DNA from: Paguma larvata
Taxonomy: Eukaryota > Chordata > Mammalia > Carnivora > Viverridae
NCBI GenBank assembly: GCA_030068075.1
Contig: CM057842.1
Span: forward strand, 41,254,659 to 41,318,658
Length of the DNA stretch: 64,000 nucleotides
Direction of reading: 5' to 3'
Shown here: in pieces, positions 24,401 through 35,710 of the stretch
Position numbering within the stretch: the stretch's first letter is position 1
Layout: every line of letters starts with the position of its first letter
Notes under the pieces: model-generated
The model's input: only the letters and a program-made list of their open reading frames with translations
Databases searched by the model: none
What the model was told of the DNA's origin: nothing
Position numbers and translations under genes: made by a program

Positions 24401-24403
<3 letters not shown>

Positions 24404-25010
24404 CTCTATGTACCCAACATATGTATGTGTGTTTGTATAGCTTTTCCAACAGGTCTGTAAGGGTATCTCCTAGATAGCAGGGTGATTACAGTTTGCACTA
24501 AAGATTTTTTCCTTTGCTTCTTTATCCATATATATGTATTCTGTGTAATGTATATTCCAGTATTTTGCCCATTTTTAAATATTGGGTTATTTATGTTTTT
24601 ACTATTGAGTTTTAAAAACTCTTTGAGTATGCTTTATAGAAGTGTTTTATCAGCTATGAATTTTCAAATATATTTTTCTTTTGTGGCTTGTCATCTTTTT
24701 CTTAACACTGTCTTTAAAAAAAATGAAAGTTTAAATTTTAATAAAAATAATGTTTTCTTTTATGAATCATATTCCTCATGTAATATTGATGAGTTATTTG
24801 CCAGACATGAGGTCACAAAGATTTTTCTCTAAGTTTTCTCCTAGAAATTACATAATTTTTGCTTTTACATTTAAGTTTACAATCTATTTGACTTAATTTT
24901 GGTATCAAGTATGAGTTGCGGAGCACCTTTTTCTTACCTTGTTTTGCCTTGTCTTGTGTTGTCTCGTCTCATCCTGTTCTTTCCTTTCTTTTCCTTTCCT
25001 TCTCCCCCAC

Positions 25011-25113
25011 TTCCTTCCTTCCTTCCTTCCTTCCTTCCTTCCTTCCTTCCTTCCTTCCTTCCTTCCTTCCTTCCTTCCTTCCTTCCTTCCTTTCTCCCTT
25101 CCTTCCTTCCTTT
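25011..25113. repeat. (TTCC)n microsatellite, 20 pure units plus imperfect tail
   Basis: 25011-25090 is pure TTCC. It continues imperfectly to about 25113 and then into a poly-T run (25127-25145). The plus-strand and minus-strand open frames here encode only repeats of LPSF or KEGR type and are not genes. Confidence 0.97.
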
Positions 25114-25379
25114 TATTTTTCCTTCCTTTTTTTTTTTTTTTTTTTGGATCTGTATGAACAATTGTTTCAGCACTGAATGCGGGTAACTGTCCTTCCTCTA
25201 TGGATTTTTCTTTGTATCTTTGTCACATTGATAATAAAAGGATGGGCCTATTCCCGAGGCCTCTCTTTAGTACCATTAATATCCTTGTCTGCACTTTTGC
25301 TAGTAAATCTTGAAATAACTTAGTGTGAATCCCCCAGTTGGTTCTTCTTTTTCATTTTTTTTTGTACCATAATTAAATG

Positions 25380-26700
25380 AGGACTCATCTAGCAAAAGAA
25401 TGATGCAAAAACTGATGGAACTAAAAGGAGAAATATATAAATATTCAATTAGTCTTGATAACTGCAGTGATTTCTACTCATGAATTGAGAAAAAAACAAA
25501 CAGAACATATCAGCAAAAATACAGAAGAGGTAACACTATCCATCAACTAGACCTAATTAATATTCATAGAACTCTCCACCTAGTAATACATAGGGTTTTT
25601 AATCACATTTACAGTGCTCACCAAGTAGGCCATATTCTGGGGCAAGCAAAACTGCTGTAACTTTCAAAAATCAGTTACTGTAATCATCACATCAGCAGAC
25701 GAAATAGGAAAAAAAAACATAAATCATAATTATATCGATAAGTGAAGAAAATGCATTAGACAAAATCAACATCCCTTCATGATTTAAAAAAAAAATACAA
25801 ACAAAAGACAACCTCAGCACACTAAGAATAGGGGGTGACACTCTCAGTCTGAAAAACAAAATATATATTTAAAAAAAACTGCTAAGATTGTACTTTGTGG
25901 GCAAATACTGAATGATTTATACCTGTTAGAACAAGCGGAGGATAAACGCTCCGACTAATTTTACCTGGTATCATAGTGCTTTCAGTTCTAGCAAGTACAG
26001 TAAGGCAAGAAAAATGTATAAATGGCATGGAATTTCAAAAACAAGGAATAAAAATATCTCTAGTGATAGACGAGATGGTTGTCTATGTAGAAAATTTCAA
26101 GGAATCTGCAAAAACATTCTTAGAGCTAATTTAGCATGTGTGCAAGATACAAGATTAACATAGAAAAACCTTTTCTATAAACCAACAATGAAAAATTGAA
26201 AACTAAAATCTTAAAAGATACCATTTATCATAGTCCCTCAAAAATGAAATCTTTAAGTGTAAATATACACATTATGTACAATATCTAGTTGATAAAAAAA
26301 ACACAAACTGCTGATGAAAGAAATCAAAAGAAACCTAAACCATACTTATGAATTGGAAGACTCAATAAGATTAAGATACAATTGGCTCCAAATTTGTGTT
26401 TAGATTTAAGTAATTCCAATTCTTAGTTTTCTGTAAATACAGTCAATATGAAAAAGGTAAAACTATTAGGAACAGAGAACAGATTGGTTGTTGCCTATGG
26501 TTGGGTTTAAAGGGAGTATCTGACTGTGGGAGGGGTAGCATCCGCAAGTCCCCCAGAATGTTGGAATTGTTCTTTATCCTTTTACTGGTTCTGGTTACAA
26601 GAATCTATATATGTGTTTAAATTTGTAAGTCTGGATACTATCAGAAAATGATTTTATTTATGTATGTTAAAATATAGTCATAATAAATGGTAAAAAGGAG
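25380..26700 (+). mobile_element. old L1, sense, internally deleted
   Basis: Starts in the ORF2 endonuclease region (GGAACTAAAAGGAGAAATAT, then ATTCATAGAACTCTCCACC), jumps near 25700 to the reverse-transcriptase region (GAAAATGCATTAGACAAAAT), then continues past the remnant around 26060-26100 (GATGGTTGTCTATGTAGAAA) to an L1M-type 3' UTR (GTTGCCTATGGTTGGGTTTA) and AATAAATGGTAAAAA. Stops occur in every frame. Confidence 0.82.
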
Positions 26701-26980
26701 CATGTGATATTAAGGGCATTTAAGAAAAAATATCTAACAAAGCAAATGTTAATATAGTTTAATATTATTATCCTGAGATACTTAATCATTCCAGTCTCTT
26801 CAACATGAGTAAGTTTCTCAGAAGAGCTTTCAGTGGGATCATCTACCTTTTTAAAAGTGACAAGTGTTTCTAGTTTTCCCTAGTTCCTCTAGGACAGAAA
26901 AAAGCTTAGTGTGTCCAACTGTGAGCCAAGGTCAGCGAAGCCAATGAATGTCACTCTGATTAAAATTTTCTGCTTTACAT

Positions 26981-27339
26981 TTGCAATGACATGGATAGGG
27001 CTAGAGAGTAATATACTAAGTGATGTGAGTCGGTCAGAGAAAGATAAATACCATACAATTTTACTCCTATGTAGAATTTAAGAAACAAAACAAATAAGAA
27101 AAGGGGGGGGAAAGTAAGAGACAGAGAGACAAACCAAAAACAGACTCTTGATTATAGTGAACAAATTGATGGTTACTAGGTGGAAGGTGAGTGGGGAATG
27201 GATGAAATAGGTGATGGGGATTAAGTAGTGCAGTTGTTCGATGAGCACTAGGTAATGGGTGGGATTGTGGAATTACGCCTAAAACTAATATAATACTATA
27301 TGTTAACCTAGTGGAATTAAAATAAAAACTTAAGAAACC
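26981..27339 (+). mobile_element. L1 3' end, sense, with TSD
   Basis: Contains ATTTGCAATGACATGGATAG, TAAGTGATGTGAGTCGGTCA, a G-run in the 3' UTR (GGGGGGGG near 27105), AGTGAACAAATTGATGGTTA, and an A-rich end. TCTGCTTTACAT at 26969-26980 and TCTGCTTTAAAT at 27340-27351 form a TSD with one change. Confidence 0.9.
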
Positions 27340-27400
27340 TCTGCTTTAAATAAATGTGTATGTCTTTTTCTCATGGACAGGAACACTGCACTTGAACATT

Positions 27401-27590
27401 ATTTTTAATATTTTTTTAAGAGAGAGAATGAGAATGAGTAGGGAGAGGGGCAGAGGGAGAGAGACAGAATCCCAAGTAAGCTCCACATTCAGTGCAGAGC
27501 ATGACATGGGGCTCGATCCCACCCTGGAATCACGACCTGAACCAAAATCACGAGTTGGATACTCAACTTATCGAAGCACTCAGGCACCCC
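27401..27590 (-). mobile_element. SINE, SINEC_Fc type, antisense
   Basis: T-rich start, GAGAGAGAATGAGAATGAGT, CACGACCTGAACCAAAATCA, ending in CAGGCACCCC. The frame at 27356-27607 is its by-product. Confidence 0.92.
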
Positions 27591-27599
27591 CTTCTTTGT

Positions 27600-27828
27600 A
27601 TTTTTAAATTTTTTTAAACATTCTTTATTGTTTATTTTATTTTATTTTATTGGTAGATTTTTGTATTTTTTTAAATAATTTATTGTCAAATTGGTTTCTA
27701 TACAACACCCAGTGCTCAGTCCAACAAGTGCCCTCCTCTGTGCCCGTCACCCACTCTCCCCCCTCCCACACCCATCTCTCCCCTCAGTCTCTCATGTCAT
27801 GTCTTCCTTCCTCTCTGTGGTTTTTTTT
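27600..27828 (-). mobile_element. L1 3' end, antisense
   Basis: Complement of the carnivore L1 3' terminus: T-rich tail (27600-27675), TTATTGTCAAATTGGTTTCT, ACAACACCCAGTGCTCAGTC, CAACAAGTGCCCTCCTCTGT and a C-rich stretch. It is 5' truncated just after that and adjoins the antisense SINE. Confidence 0.92.
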
Positions 27829-28955
27829 TAAATTTAAATTGATGTCATCATTCAATTTACTTGCAATTCATCTCTGGAAAATGTGTAACATGTGCCTTAT
27901 ATGTAGGAAAATAAAGGAAATATCAGCAACTTTACAAATTGTGCCATACTTCCTCTTAAATAATGGACACTGTTATTAGCCATTCAAATAACCTACATAT
28001 AAAGAAAAACATTTCGCACAGTAATTTCTTTGCATAGCTTCAGTTATTCAGTTTCATTCAAATTATGATTGATTGCTAGTGACTTGTCATTATAGATATT
28101 TTTGTCTTTCTTTTATTTAAATATTGGCCAAATTCCTGGGTGATTTTGTTTTCTCCCGAAGGTTTAGATACTTAATTACCTAAGCGTCTCTAACACATGT
28201 TAACATGAGCTTAGTAAAATGTCTATTGTTTCTGGTGAATGAGGAGGAAGTACTTTTTTAGATTTGTTGTTCTCTTTGGATTTCTCATTATTATAATATT
28301 TTTGGCTTAAAAAATAATTTGGATGACAGAGTAGTTAATTCTGCCATGAAGGAGAACTAAGGCACTAACCCTGTTTCTGTAGATTTATCACAGGTTTTAT
28401 GCCTTTGTTAAATCTTAAGTCAGAATAACTCCTGAAAAGCTGTGGTCTCTTTCTTCTTGTTATTGCTAAAATAAAAATATGTCAGAAATAACTTTCTGAG
28501 GTCTCTGGATTTAGTATTTAGTAATTCTCATTACTAGTTCTACTCTAAGGCAATAGTAGGTAAGTAAGTAGAGGTATAATCTAAGACATTATATTTTTGT
28601 GAAAATCTAACATCTTTGACCTGTTGTTGCTTTCTTATTCCTCTATGAAGCCTCCCCAATTGTAGGGCATAAAAGCCTGCATTTGTCTATGATAACAATA
28701 CAAATAATTTAGAATCCAGAATATAAAGTACTGATTTTGTCCTGTTAAGTAAATTAGGGAAAGATAAATAATTTATATTGTCACAGTTTAATAAATACTG
28801 TTTTAATTTCTAATTGCAAGTTTTGTGTTCAATGTTAGACATATGTATAAAATTATATCTCATTAACTCAAGGCAGATTCTCTTTGGCACAGCTTTTTAG
28901 TAATAAATGCTAACTTCAGAATTTGCAGTAAATAATTCTATCCAGTGCAATCCAA
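27829..28955. other. unique AT-rich DNA, no gene seen
   Basis: No repeat or coding signal recognised. Confidence 0.5.
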
Positions 28956-29305
28956 CAAATATATTTTGAATATCCAGTATCCATTCTGGACCAGGCATAT
29001 ACTACCATACGCAGCATAAAGATGAGTTGGAAAATTCCTATCCTGAAGTTTATAATCTCAAAGCCGAGATGCTGTCTTTAGGATAATTAATACAATGTAA
29101 AGCAGATACTGTTCTCCATGCACTGAGATGAAAGCACTGAGAACATTTAAAGGGAAAAAAAAAGTGATTCTAATTAGGATGATTAATAAAAATTTTAGGG
29201 AAGAGGTAACATTGGCAGTGGTCCGTTGAGGATGAGTTAAACTTTGGTGGATATGAATGCAAAGTGAAGAGGATGGGGAAAGGGAGCCTAGATGTTAAAG
29301 ACCAA
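28956..29305 (+). mobile_element. L2-like fossil
   Basis: CCAACAAATATATTTTGAAT, CCATTCTGGACCAGGCATAT, AAAGATGAGTTGGAAAATTC and later GAAGAGGTAACATTGGCAGT, GTTGAGGATGAGTTAAACTT follow the order of an L2 3' region. Divergence is high. Confidence 0.55.
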
Positions 29306-30529
29306 TAAAAATTGTCAACAGTAGATTTTAGAAAGACATAGATATGACAATTTTAGAAAAAAATGCACACACACATACATATATACTAATAATATACATA
29401 GACACTACACATACACATGCATGTATTTATATACATGTAGTGTGCTAATAATTTAAATGAAAAGAAACTACTTGGATTGTAGTTGGTAAGTTTGGAGAAC
29501 TCTTTTCCTTGAATCTTCAAATGTAATATAAATATAAAACTATTGCAGGTGTCTCCACCAGAGTAACACTTGGACCATTCTTGTAGATATAATATAATTA
29601 CATAATGTTAAAGTTTATGCTATTATAGTATAATGTATCTATATTTATTAGTATGTAGTATACCAGTAGGCTGAAAATACGGCAAGTACTATTGAGAACA
29701 ATTTTGAAAAGTTGGCTGAGATGCTGGAAACCGAATTCATGCAAATTAGACTAATGTGAAAAACATTGGTCTTTGTTTTTATACCAAATGTAATGATTTT
29801 TTTTAAATAACAAACATCACTATTGGTTCTGTAATGCCCTCACACTTTCCAAGCATTGTAGGTGGAACCAATTGATTTTATGTCAACATGTAGACCAGTC
29901 ACAGAAGGTATTTCTGTAAACTTAAGTGTGGTGGAACTTAAATTTTTCACAGAATCATTGAACAGGACCTTCTAACCTTCCCTCTTAAATCGCTGTGTGT
30001 CGAATGGCATACTAATCATGGATTTGGTCTACGGATAACACTCCCTGGGAATGACCATAATGGCTTCTGCATAACATTTTGTCGTTGATGCACTTCTAAT
30101 CATTTTCCACGTTTAACAGTAATCATACTGTTTGTCATGTGTTACAGATACTTGTAAAATACTTTGCATTTTTCAGATTACATTCTGTTGCAAGAGACAT
30201 TATGTTCATTGTGTATCTTCAGAAAAAGATATTAAAGTAAAAAAGATGGGGAAAGAGAAAGGTCCTAGAAATGATGTGTTTCTATTTGTGACGAATCATT
30301 TTGATGTATTTCTAGAAATGAGAGGAAGAGACTAAATAATTCACAAATATTTAATATCTAGTTAAATGATTCAGTATTCACTTTTTACAAAATTATTTAA
30401 TTCAGATGGATAAATATTATCAAGAACTAGCATGAATTTATATATAATGTATAATTTCATATGCTCAAAGATATTTAGCCTAATAGATTATTATAAGTAT
30501 AATAAAATTTAAGTACTGCTTACTCATTT
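29306..30529. other. unique AT-rich DNA with AC/AT patches
   Basis: 29368-29435 is rich in CACATA and TATATAC words. No gene or repeat family is recognised. Confidence 0.5.
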
Positions 30530-30700
30530 AAAAACCATTTATTTAGGACATGCCAAGTACTAGACAAGGTGCTGTAACTCTTGTCCTAAGGACTTGTGTG
30601 AAAATCACTACGAGTAAAGAACAGGTCTTCCTCAAGAAGGGTACGGGCATCTATGAAGGGAATGGATATATGAACTTATATTTTAAAGTTAGAAGAAGCT
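30530..30700 (+). mobile_element. possible L2/MIR fossil
   Basis: TTTATTTAGGACATGCCAAG, TACTAGACAAGGTGCTGTAA and a CAAGAAGG block resemble the L2 TTATTGAGCACCTACTATG...CTCAAGGAG order. Weak. Confidence 0.4.
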
Positions 30701-30773
30701 TTTCAAATAATAAATGAGAAAGACTTGATAGAGTAATGAAAATAGCAGGGAGTCATGATGTATAGCCCACTTG

Positions 30774-31108
30774 TGTATTGAATTGTGTCCACCCCACTGT
30801 CAGATATGTTGACACCTAACTCCAAGTACCTATGAATGTGACTTAGTTAGTAATAATGTCTTGCAGAGATTATTAAGATGTGGGTTAAGATGGAGTCATA
30901 GTGGCGTAGAGTGGGCTCTCAAAGCAATATGACCAGTGTCCTTGTAAGAAAAGGAAGAGACACAGAGGCAGAAGGAACACCACGTGAAGACACATGCATA
31001 CAGAGAGAAGATGGTCACGTGATGACAGAGGCAGAGACTAGAATAAATCTGTTTTATGCAACCTGGTTTTGTGGTCATTTGCTGCAGCAACCCTAAGAAG
31101 CAAATGCA
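30774..31108 (+). mobile_element. MaLR LTR (MLT1/MST type), sense, solo
   Basis: Starts TGTATTGAATTGTGTCCACC and carries TGACACCTAACTCCAAGTAC, CAATATGACCAGTGTCCTTG, TAAGAAAAGGAAGAGACACA, ACACGTGAAG-like words, AATAAATCTGTTTTATGCAA and TGTGGTCATTTGCTGCAGCA. These are hallmarks of the mammalian ERVL-MaLR LTRs. There is no internal retroviral sequence beside it, so it is a solo LTR and encodes nothing. Confidence 0.85.
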
Positions 31109-31133
31109 CCATGCTTAAGAAAGCGTGTATAGA

Positions 31134-31647
31134 CAGGAGTGCTGATGCGTAGGGGCACATGTACCCCAATGTTCATAGCAGCACTTTGGACAATAGCCAA
31201 ATCATGGAAAGAGACTAAGTGTCCATCAACTGATGAATGGGTAAAGAAGATGTGGTATATAGATACAATGGACTACTACGTGGCAATGAGAAAGAATGAA
31301 GTCTGGCCATGTGTGGCAACATGGATGGAACTGGAGGGTATTATGCTGAGTGAAATAAGTCAGGCAGAGAAAGATGCCATATGTTCCCACACATAGGTGG
31401 ATTTTGAGAGACCTAGCAGAAAACCATGGGGGAGGGGAAGAGGGGAAAAGAAAAAAGACACAGAGAGGGAGGGAGTCAAAACATAAGAGACTTTCAAAGA
31501 CTAAGAACAAACTGATGAGTGAGGAGGGTGTGGGAGCGGGGAGACTGGGTGACAGGCACAGGGAGGGCACTTGTTGGGATGAGCACTGGGTGTTGTATGG
31601 AAACCAATTTGACCATAAATTTAAAAAAAGTAAAAAAAATATTTAAA
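31134..31647 (+). mobile_element. L1 3' end, sense, fairly young
   Basis: ORF2 tail (AGCAGCACTTTGGACAATAG, CATGGATGGAACTGGAGGGT, GAGTGAAATAAGTCAGGCAG) continues into a purine-rich 3' UTR with GGGATGAGCACTGGGTGTTG and poly-A. The frame at 31139-31396 still reads as ORF2 C-terminal sequence (WYIDTMDYYVAMRKNEVWP), showing low decay. AAAGCGTGTATAGA (31120-31133) and AAAGGGTGTGTAGA (31648-31661) are a likely TSD. Confidence 0.92.
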
Positions 31648-31661
31648 AAAGGGTGTGTAGA

Positions 31662-32669
31662 GCTATCAAAACACATGGAGAACTGATGAGGAGGAAAGAC
31701 AAAGTCATTAAAATGGCCCTTGTGTTTGTAAATGAAGGAGTAGAAGCTCTTAGCATGAAGTAATACAGACTTCTTTCTTTTATTAAAGGAAGTTACATTC
31801 TTACATTTGTATATTAGGGAAAGCATGAGTTGTAGGGAAGATGGTAATTCTGAAGGGTGAAAACTATAGCTATGCAAAACAGAGAAAAGGCTATTTCAGT
31901 TTTGTAGTCGAGGGATAATGATGGCTTATACAATTTATTGTTAAACATGCAATGCCCTCTGTGGATGAACGTGCGATTTTGGATCCAGCCTAGAGAGCAA
32001 TCTTTGTTATCTTTTTTCCATTAATGGTGAAGGGTTTCACTGATCTATCCAGATTTTCCTGTTCTATTTCTCTGGCAGTTAAGGCCCTCATTAAAAAGAT
32101 GGCCAGTGTGGGAAATACCTTGATAATGGCACGGACAATGTCTTTGATGAATGGGCTCTCGAGAATGAGGTAATTTAAATTCACAGTACAGAATCTTAAG
32201 GCAAATAACAAAACCTGCATAGATTTAAAACCAGGATTTTGGCCTCACTAGTACCAGCTGGGAAATCTAGCCCTGGATGGTAATTAATTCTTGAGCTGGA
32301 TCAGTTATACCTACACTTTTCATAACCCAAGGGATTCCTGTTTCAGACAGGCTGAATCTTTTCAGTAACAGGTGAATTCGGGTGATTATTAATTCATTTT
32401 AAGTAGTTAGCCAAAGTAATGTCATCTGATTAGTTGGTAAATACTTTGTACCTTTTTTTCCCTGCAACAGTATATTTTCGTTATTTTCTCTATGATCTAT
32501 AATAACATTAGGAACAATTACAGACATTTTCTTTACTATACATTTTCTTTACAATGGATTGGACTCAAAATAATATTTGTAAAGATCTCTATGTTTTGAT
32601 GTCAACATGATAATTTAATATGCATCATATTTTTATGACTCTGGCCCACTATAACAATATTAAATATCT
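31662..32669. other. unique DNA, no confirmed gene
   Basis: A minus-strand open frame at 31990-32220 (76 codons) is the only coding-like item; it has no motif I recognise. See findings. Confidence 0.4.
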
Positions 32670-32882
32670 GGGGATGCCTGGGTGGCTCAGTCAGTGGAAC
32701 ATCCATCTTGGGTTTGGCTCAGGTCATGATCTCATGGTTCGTGAGTTCAAGCCCTTTGTTGGGGTGTGCTGACAGTGTGAGGTCTGCAGTTTTTCTCTCT
32801 CTCTCTCTCCCTCTTTCTCTGCCCCTCCCCTGCTCTTGGATGTTCTCTCTCTCTCAAAGTAAACAAATAAACTTAAACGTGT
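32670..32882 (+). mobile_element. SINE, SINEC_Fc type, sense
   Basis: Head GGGATGCCTGGGTGGCTCAG, long CT run, tail AAAGTAAACAAATAAACTTAAA. TAAATATCTG before and TAAAATATCTG after form a TSD with a one-base length difference. Confidence 0.93.
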
Positions 32883-33818
32883 AAAATATCTGAAATATAG
32901 TTGCTTTAATTTTGCAGTTTTAAAATTTTTAATAAAGTCACCAAAATTAGTGCAAATAATTTGAATAAAAGTATGTCAGTTATGAATAAAATGACCTTAT
33001 GGGTGCAATTCTGATCACGATCAAATGAAGTAGTTTAGGTCATCTGGAAAACACTTGGCAGTCCACTAGCAAAACATAGACCACACTTCTTTAGTCTAAA
33101 AGATGTAACAGGCATCAGCAGTAGTGATGTTTCCTTTGCCCATCTACCTTCCCTTTTCTGCATTCTCTTGCATTATGATATTAGGATCAGTCTTATCAAT
33201 TAAGTAATCTTCCTTGTACTCACAATAAGGACAGCTGCATCAAGCAAACCTTTCCCTTAGTGAAACGTTTTAAAGCATTTTTTTCTTTTATTAGTCAGTT
33301 TTTGATATTCTTAATTAAATCCCTGAGAACAAGTGGATATAATTCAGAAGATGATTCAGCTCTCTGGATTTATACAGATGCCACAGCAAATCATCTTTGA
33401 AAGATATACTCAGAATCGATGAAGGCACTGTTAGCTAGAGTAGCTTGTTGGAGCACAAGTGAAAGCCACCGTTGCTTTGACAGTTTTTGAGTTAAATAAA
33501 AGTTGCATGAAAAGCCTATACCTCACTGTTACCTTCATCGGTATTCACAATAAGTTTCTTGGAAAACTGAAATGTTTTCAAATGATGAGCATGCATATGT
33601 CAGCTGCCTGCCTTGGTGAACAAAATGCCACGGAATTTCAGTGAAAGAAGCACATGTGGGTTAAAGAGAAATAAAACCCCTTTGTGTGTTTGATTGTTTT
33701 CAACAAAGATCTAGGAATCAGTTCTTATGATATTTACTAATGTGTTCCTTTGTTCAGAATCAATAATTCTGATTAATAAATAGAATACTGAAAGGAAGGT
33801 TTTAAGAAGAACTAATAT
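32883..33818. other. unique DNA, no gene seen
   Basis: No repeat recognised. The frame at 33459-33644 has no known motif. Confidence 0.5.
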
Positions 33819-33832
33819 AAAGTTTAGTGAAA

Positions 33833-34062
33833 GGGGCGCCTGGGTGGCTCTGTTGGTTCAGCGTCCGACTTCGGCTCAGGTCATGATCTCACCATTCCCG
33901 AGTTCGAGCCCTGTGTCGGACTCTTTGCTGACAGCTCAGAGCCTGGAGCCTGTTTCGGATCCTGTGTCTCCCTCTCTGTCTGTGCCCCTCCCCTGCTCAT
34001 GCTCTGTCTCTCTGTCTCTCCGTCTCTCAAAAATAAATAAACATAAAAAAATTAAAAAAAAG
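33833..34062 (+). mobile_element. SINE, SINEC_Fc type, sense, youngest-looking copy
   Basis: Sequence is very close to the family standard (GGGGCGCCTGGGTGGCTCTG, GTCCGACTTCGGCTCAGGTC, GAGTTCGAGCCCTGTGTCGG), retaining many CpGs. A 14-bp exact TSD, AAAGTTTAGTGAAA, flanks it at 33819-33832 and 34063-34076. Confidence 0.97.
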
Positions 34063-34076
34063 AAAGTTTAGTGAAA

Positions 34077-34489
34077 ATATAAAAATATGGACACATAATA
34101 ACCCATGCTTTCCATAAAAATATATAGGAAGATAGCTAACTAATTAAATAGAATACAGTTAAAGATGGATGCTAGGTCTGTAGTATGCCTTTGTTTAATT
34201 TAACATAAAATAAAATCAATCCAGGAAGCAAGGAATTTTATATCAGAATTGAAATATTGTTATTATTGACTGTAATAAAAATATTTAGCCATGGGGCTAT
34301 CTGGGGTATATTAAAATAAAGAAAAAAATTTCTCAGTAACTATTTGGTCAAATGGCTCACTTTCATAGTCAATTATCCAGGAAAAGGCAGAGAAAAGAAA
34401 TCAGGAAAGAGGAAAATGGACCATTCATACAGGTGTGTTGACAATTAATGAAGTTTTATGATAGCATTTGTTGTTTTCTTTACGCAGAT
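34077..34489. other. unique AT-rich DNA
   Basis: No feature recognised. Confidence 0.45.
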
Positions 34490-35216
34490 GCAATCTAATG
34501 AAATTTATACCACCTTTAGGCATAATTGAGATATGTAGAAGAAAAATGAAACATAGAGTTTTGAGGTTTTGTCAAACAGTAATATTTAAACATGTTTACT
34601 TTTTAAAACATGTTCATAGCCGTATCATTTTCCTTCACAAATTGCACGAATTATATATCCATGTAACCAAGAACCTAAGCAAGGCAAAACATTTTCATGA
34701 CTATAAAGAGTTCCTTCCTATGCCTTTCTGTTCACTTTCTACTTGAAAGTGGCAGCCACTCTGATTTCCACTAAAACCAGTTTGTTTTGCCTAGTTTGGA
34801 GTTCTTACAGATGGAATCACACAATGTGTAGTCTCGTGTCCACTTCTTCTTGCACTCAGTATGTTTTTAAGATCAAAGCATTTTGTTTCATGTATCATTA
34901 GTTTTTTTTTTTTACTTAACAATATCCCATTATAGGAATATACCAGAAGTTATTTCTCTATTCATTATGATTATGAATAGATAAGATTTTGAAATGTTTC
35001 CAATTTTTGTCTGCTATGATTAAGGCTGCCGTGAGCATTCGTATGTAAGCCTAGTTGTGGACGTATGTTTTATTTTTACTGGACTGGAATTCTTGGTCAT
35101 AAAGTGTATGTTTAACTATGTTTAACTCTCTATAAGAAATTGGCAACCTTGCTTCTCCATGAGGTTGTACCGCTTTATGTTACTACCATCACTTTTTGAG
35201 ACTTCAAGTTGCTCTT

Positions 35217-35710
35217 TGTGAAAGACAAGATAATGACCCCCCAAAGATGTCCTAATCCCCAAAACCTGTAAATACGTTATCTGACATGATAACAGGATTT
35301 TGCTATCTAAATTTAAGGATCTTGATAAAGGAAGCTGTGGATTGTGGATTATCCAGTAGGTGAAGTGTAATCATAGAGTTCTGGTAAAAGGGAGGCAGGA
35401 GGCTGGGAGTCAGAGAAGGAGATATGATGGTGGATTTAGAGATGGAGAGGAGGGAGAGACAGAGAGAAAGTAGGGATGCTCTACTATTGGTTTGAAGATG
35501 GAGGCAGAGGCCATGCACCAAAGAAGGCAGGGAGCCTCTAGTGTAGGGAAAGGAAAATACATTTGTCTCAAGTTTTCAATATAAACACAGTTCTTCTGAT
35601 AACCTGATTTTAGGAGTTTTGACCTCTAGAACTACAAAATACAAAGCTTGTATTGTTTTAGGCCACTAAGTATATGGTAGTTTGTTATAGAACCAATAGA
35701 AACTAATACA
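35217..35710 (+). mobile_element. MaLR LTR (MLT1 type), sense, inside L1
   Basis: Contains GACCCCCCAAAGATGTCCTA, ATCCCCAAAACCTGTAAATA, a purine-rich middle, GACCTCTAGAACTACAAAAT, GTTTTAGGCCACTAAGTATA and TTTGTTATAGAACCAATAGA with an ACTAATACA end. It begins TGTG and ends ACA as LTRs do. Solo LTR without protein-coding content. The 5-bp duplication is too decayed to be sure of. Confidence 0.85.

Larger units (their letters stand above)
23510..25370 (-). mobile_element. old L1, antisense, interrupted by SINE and microsatellites
   Basis: The complement of an L1M-type 3' UTR and ORF2 is continuous across its interruptions: AATGTATTCTTTTTGGTGAA region, CAGAAGTGCATGTAAATGGA, [SINE], TTGAGGCTTATCCATGTTG, TTGTTTATCCATTCAGTCAC, [(CA)n], [(TTCC)n], ACAATTGTTTCAGCACTGAA, TAGTGTGAATCCCCCAGTTG. 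No frame survives. Confidence 0.85.

Noticed and set aside
24482..24832. 116-codon plus-strand frame rich in Phe and Leu
   Set aside because: It is the antisense of an L1 and its composition is just AT-rich sequence.
24341..25113. Regular short repeats as a possible CRISPR array
   Set aside because: They are simple microsatellites with no unique spacers, in a mammalian genome.
24899..25186. Overlapping open frames on both strands, up to 95 codons, with LPSF or KEGR repeats
   Set aside because: They are direct translations of the (TTCC)n array. A four-base repeat without stops is open in several frames at once.
30774..31108. LTR as a possible intact endogenous retrovirus
   Set aside because: Only a solo MaLR LTR is present, with no gag, pol or env sequence next to it. 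The same holds for 35217-35710 and 63782-64000.
31494..31877. 127-codon minus-strand frame
   Set aside because: Mostly antisense to the L1 3' end at 31134-31647, with no domain. An antisense by-product.
33833..34062. tRNA-like head of SINEs as a possible tRNA gene
   Set aside because: The A- and B-box-like words belong to a tRNA-derived SINE with a CT-rich body and poly-A tail. No cloverleaf with an acceptor stem is complete.
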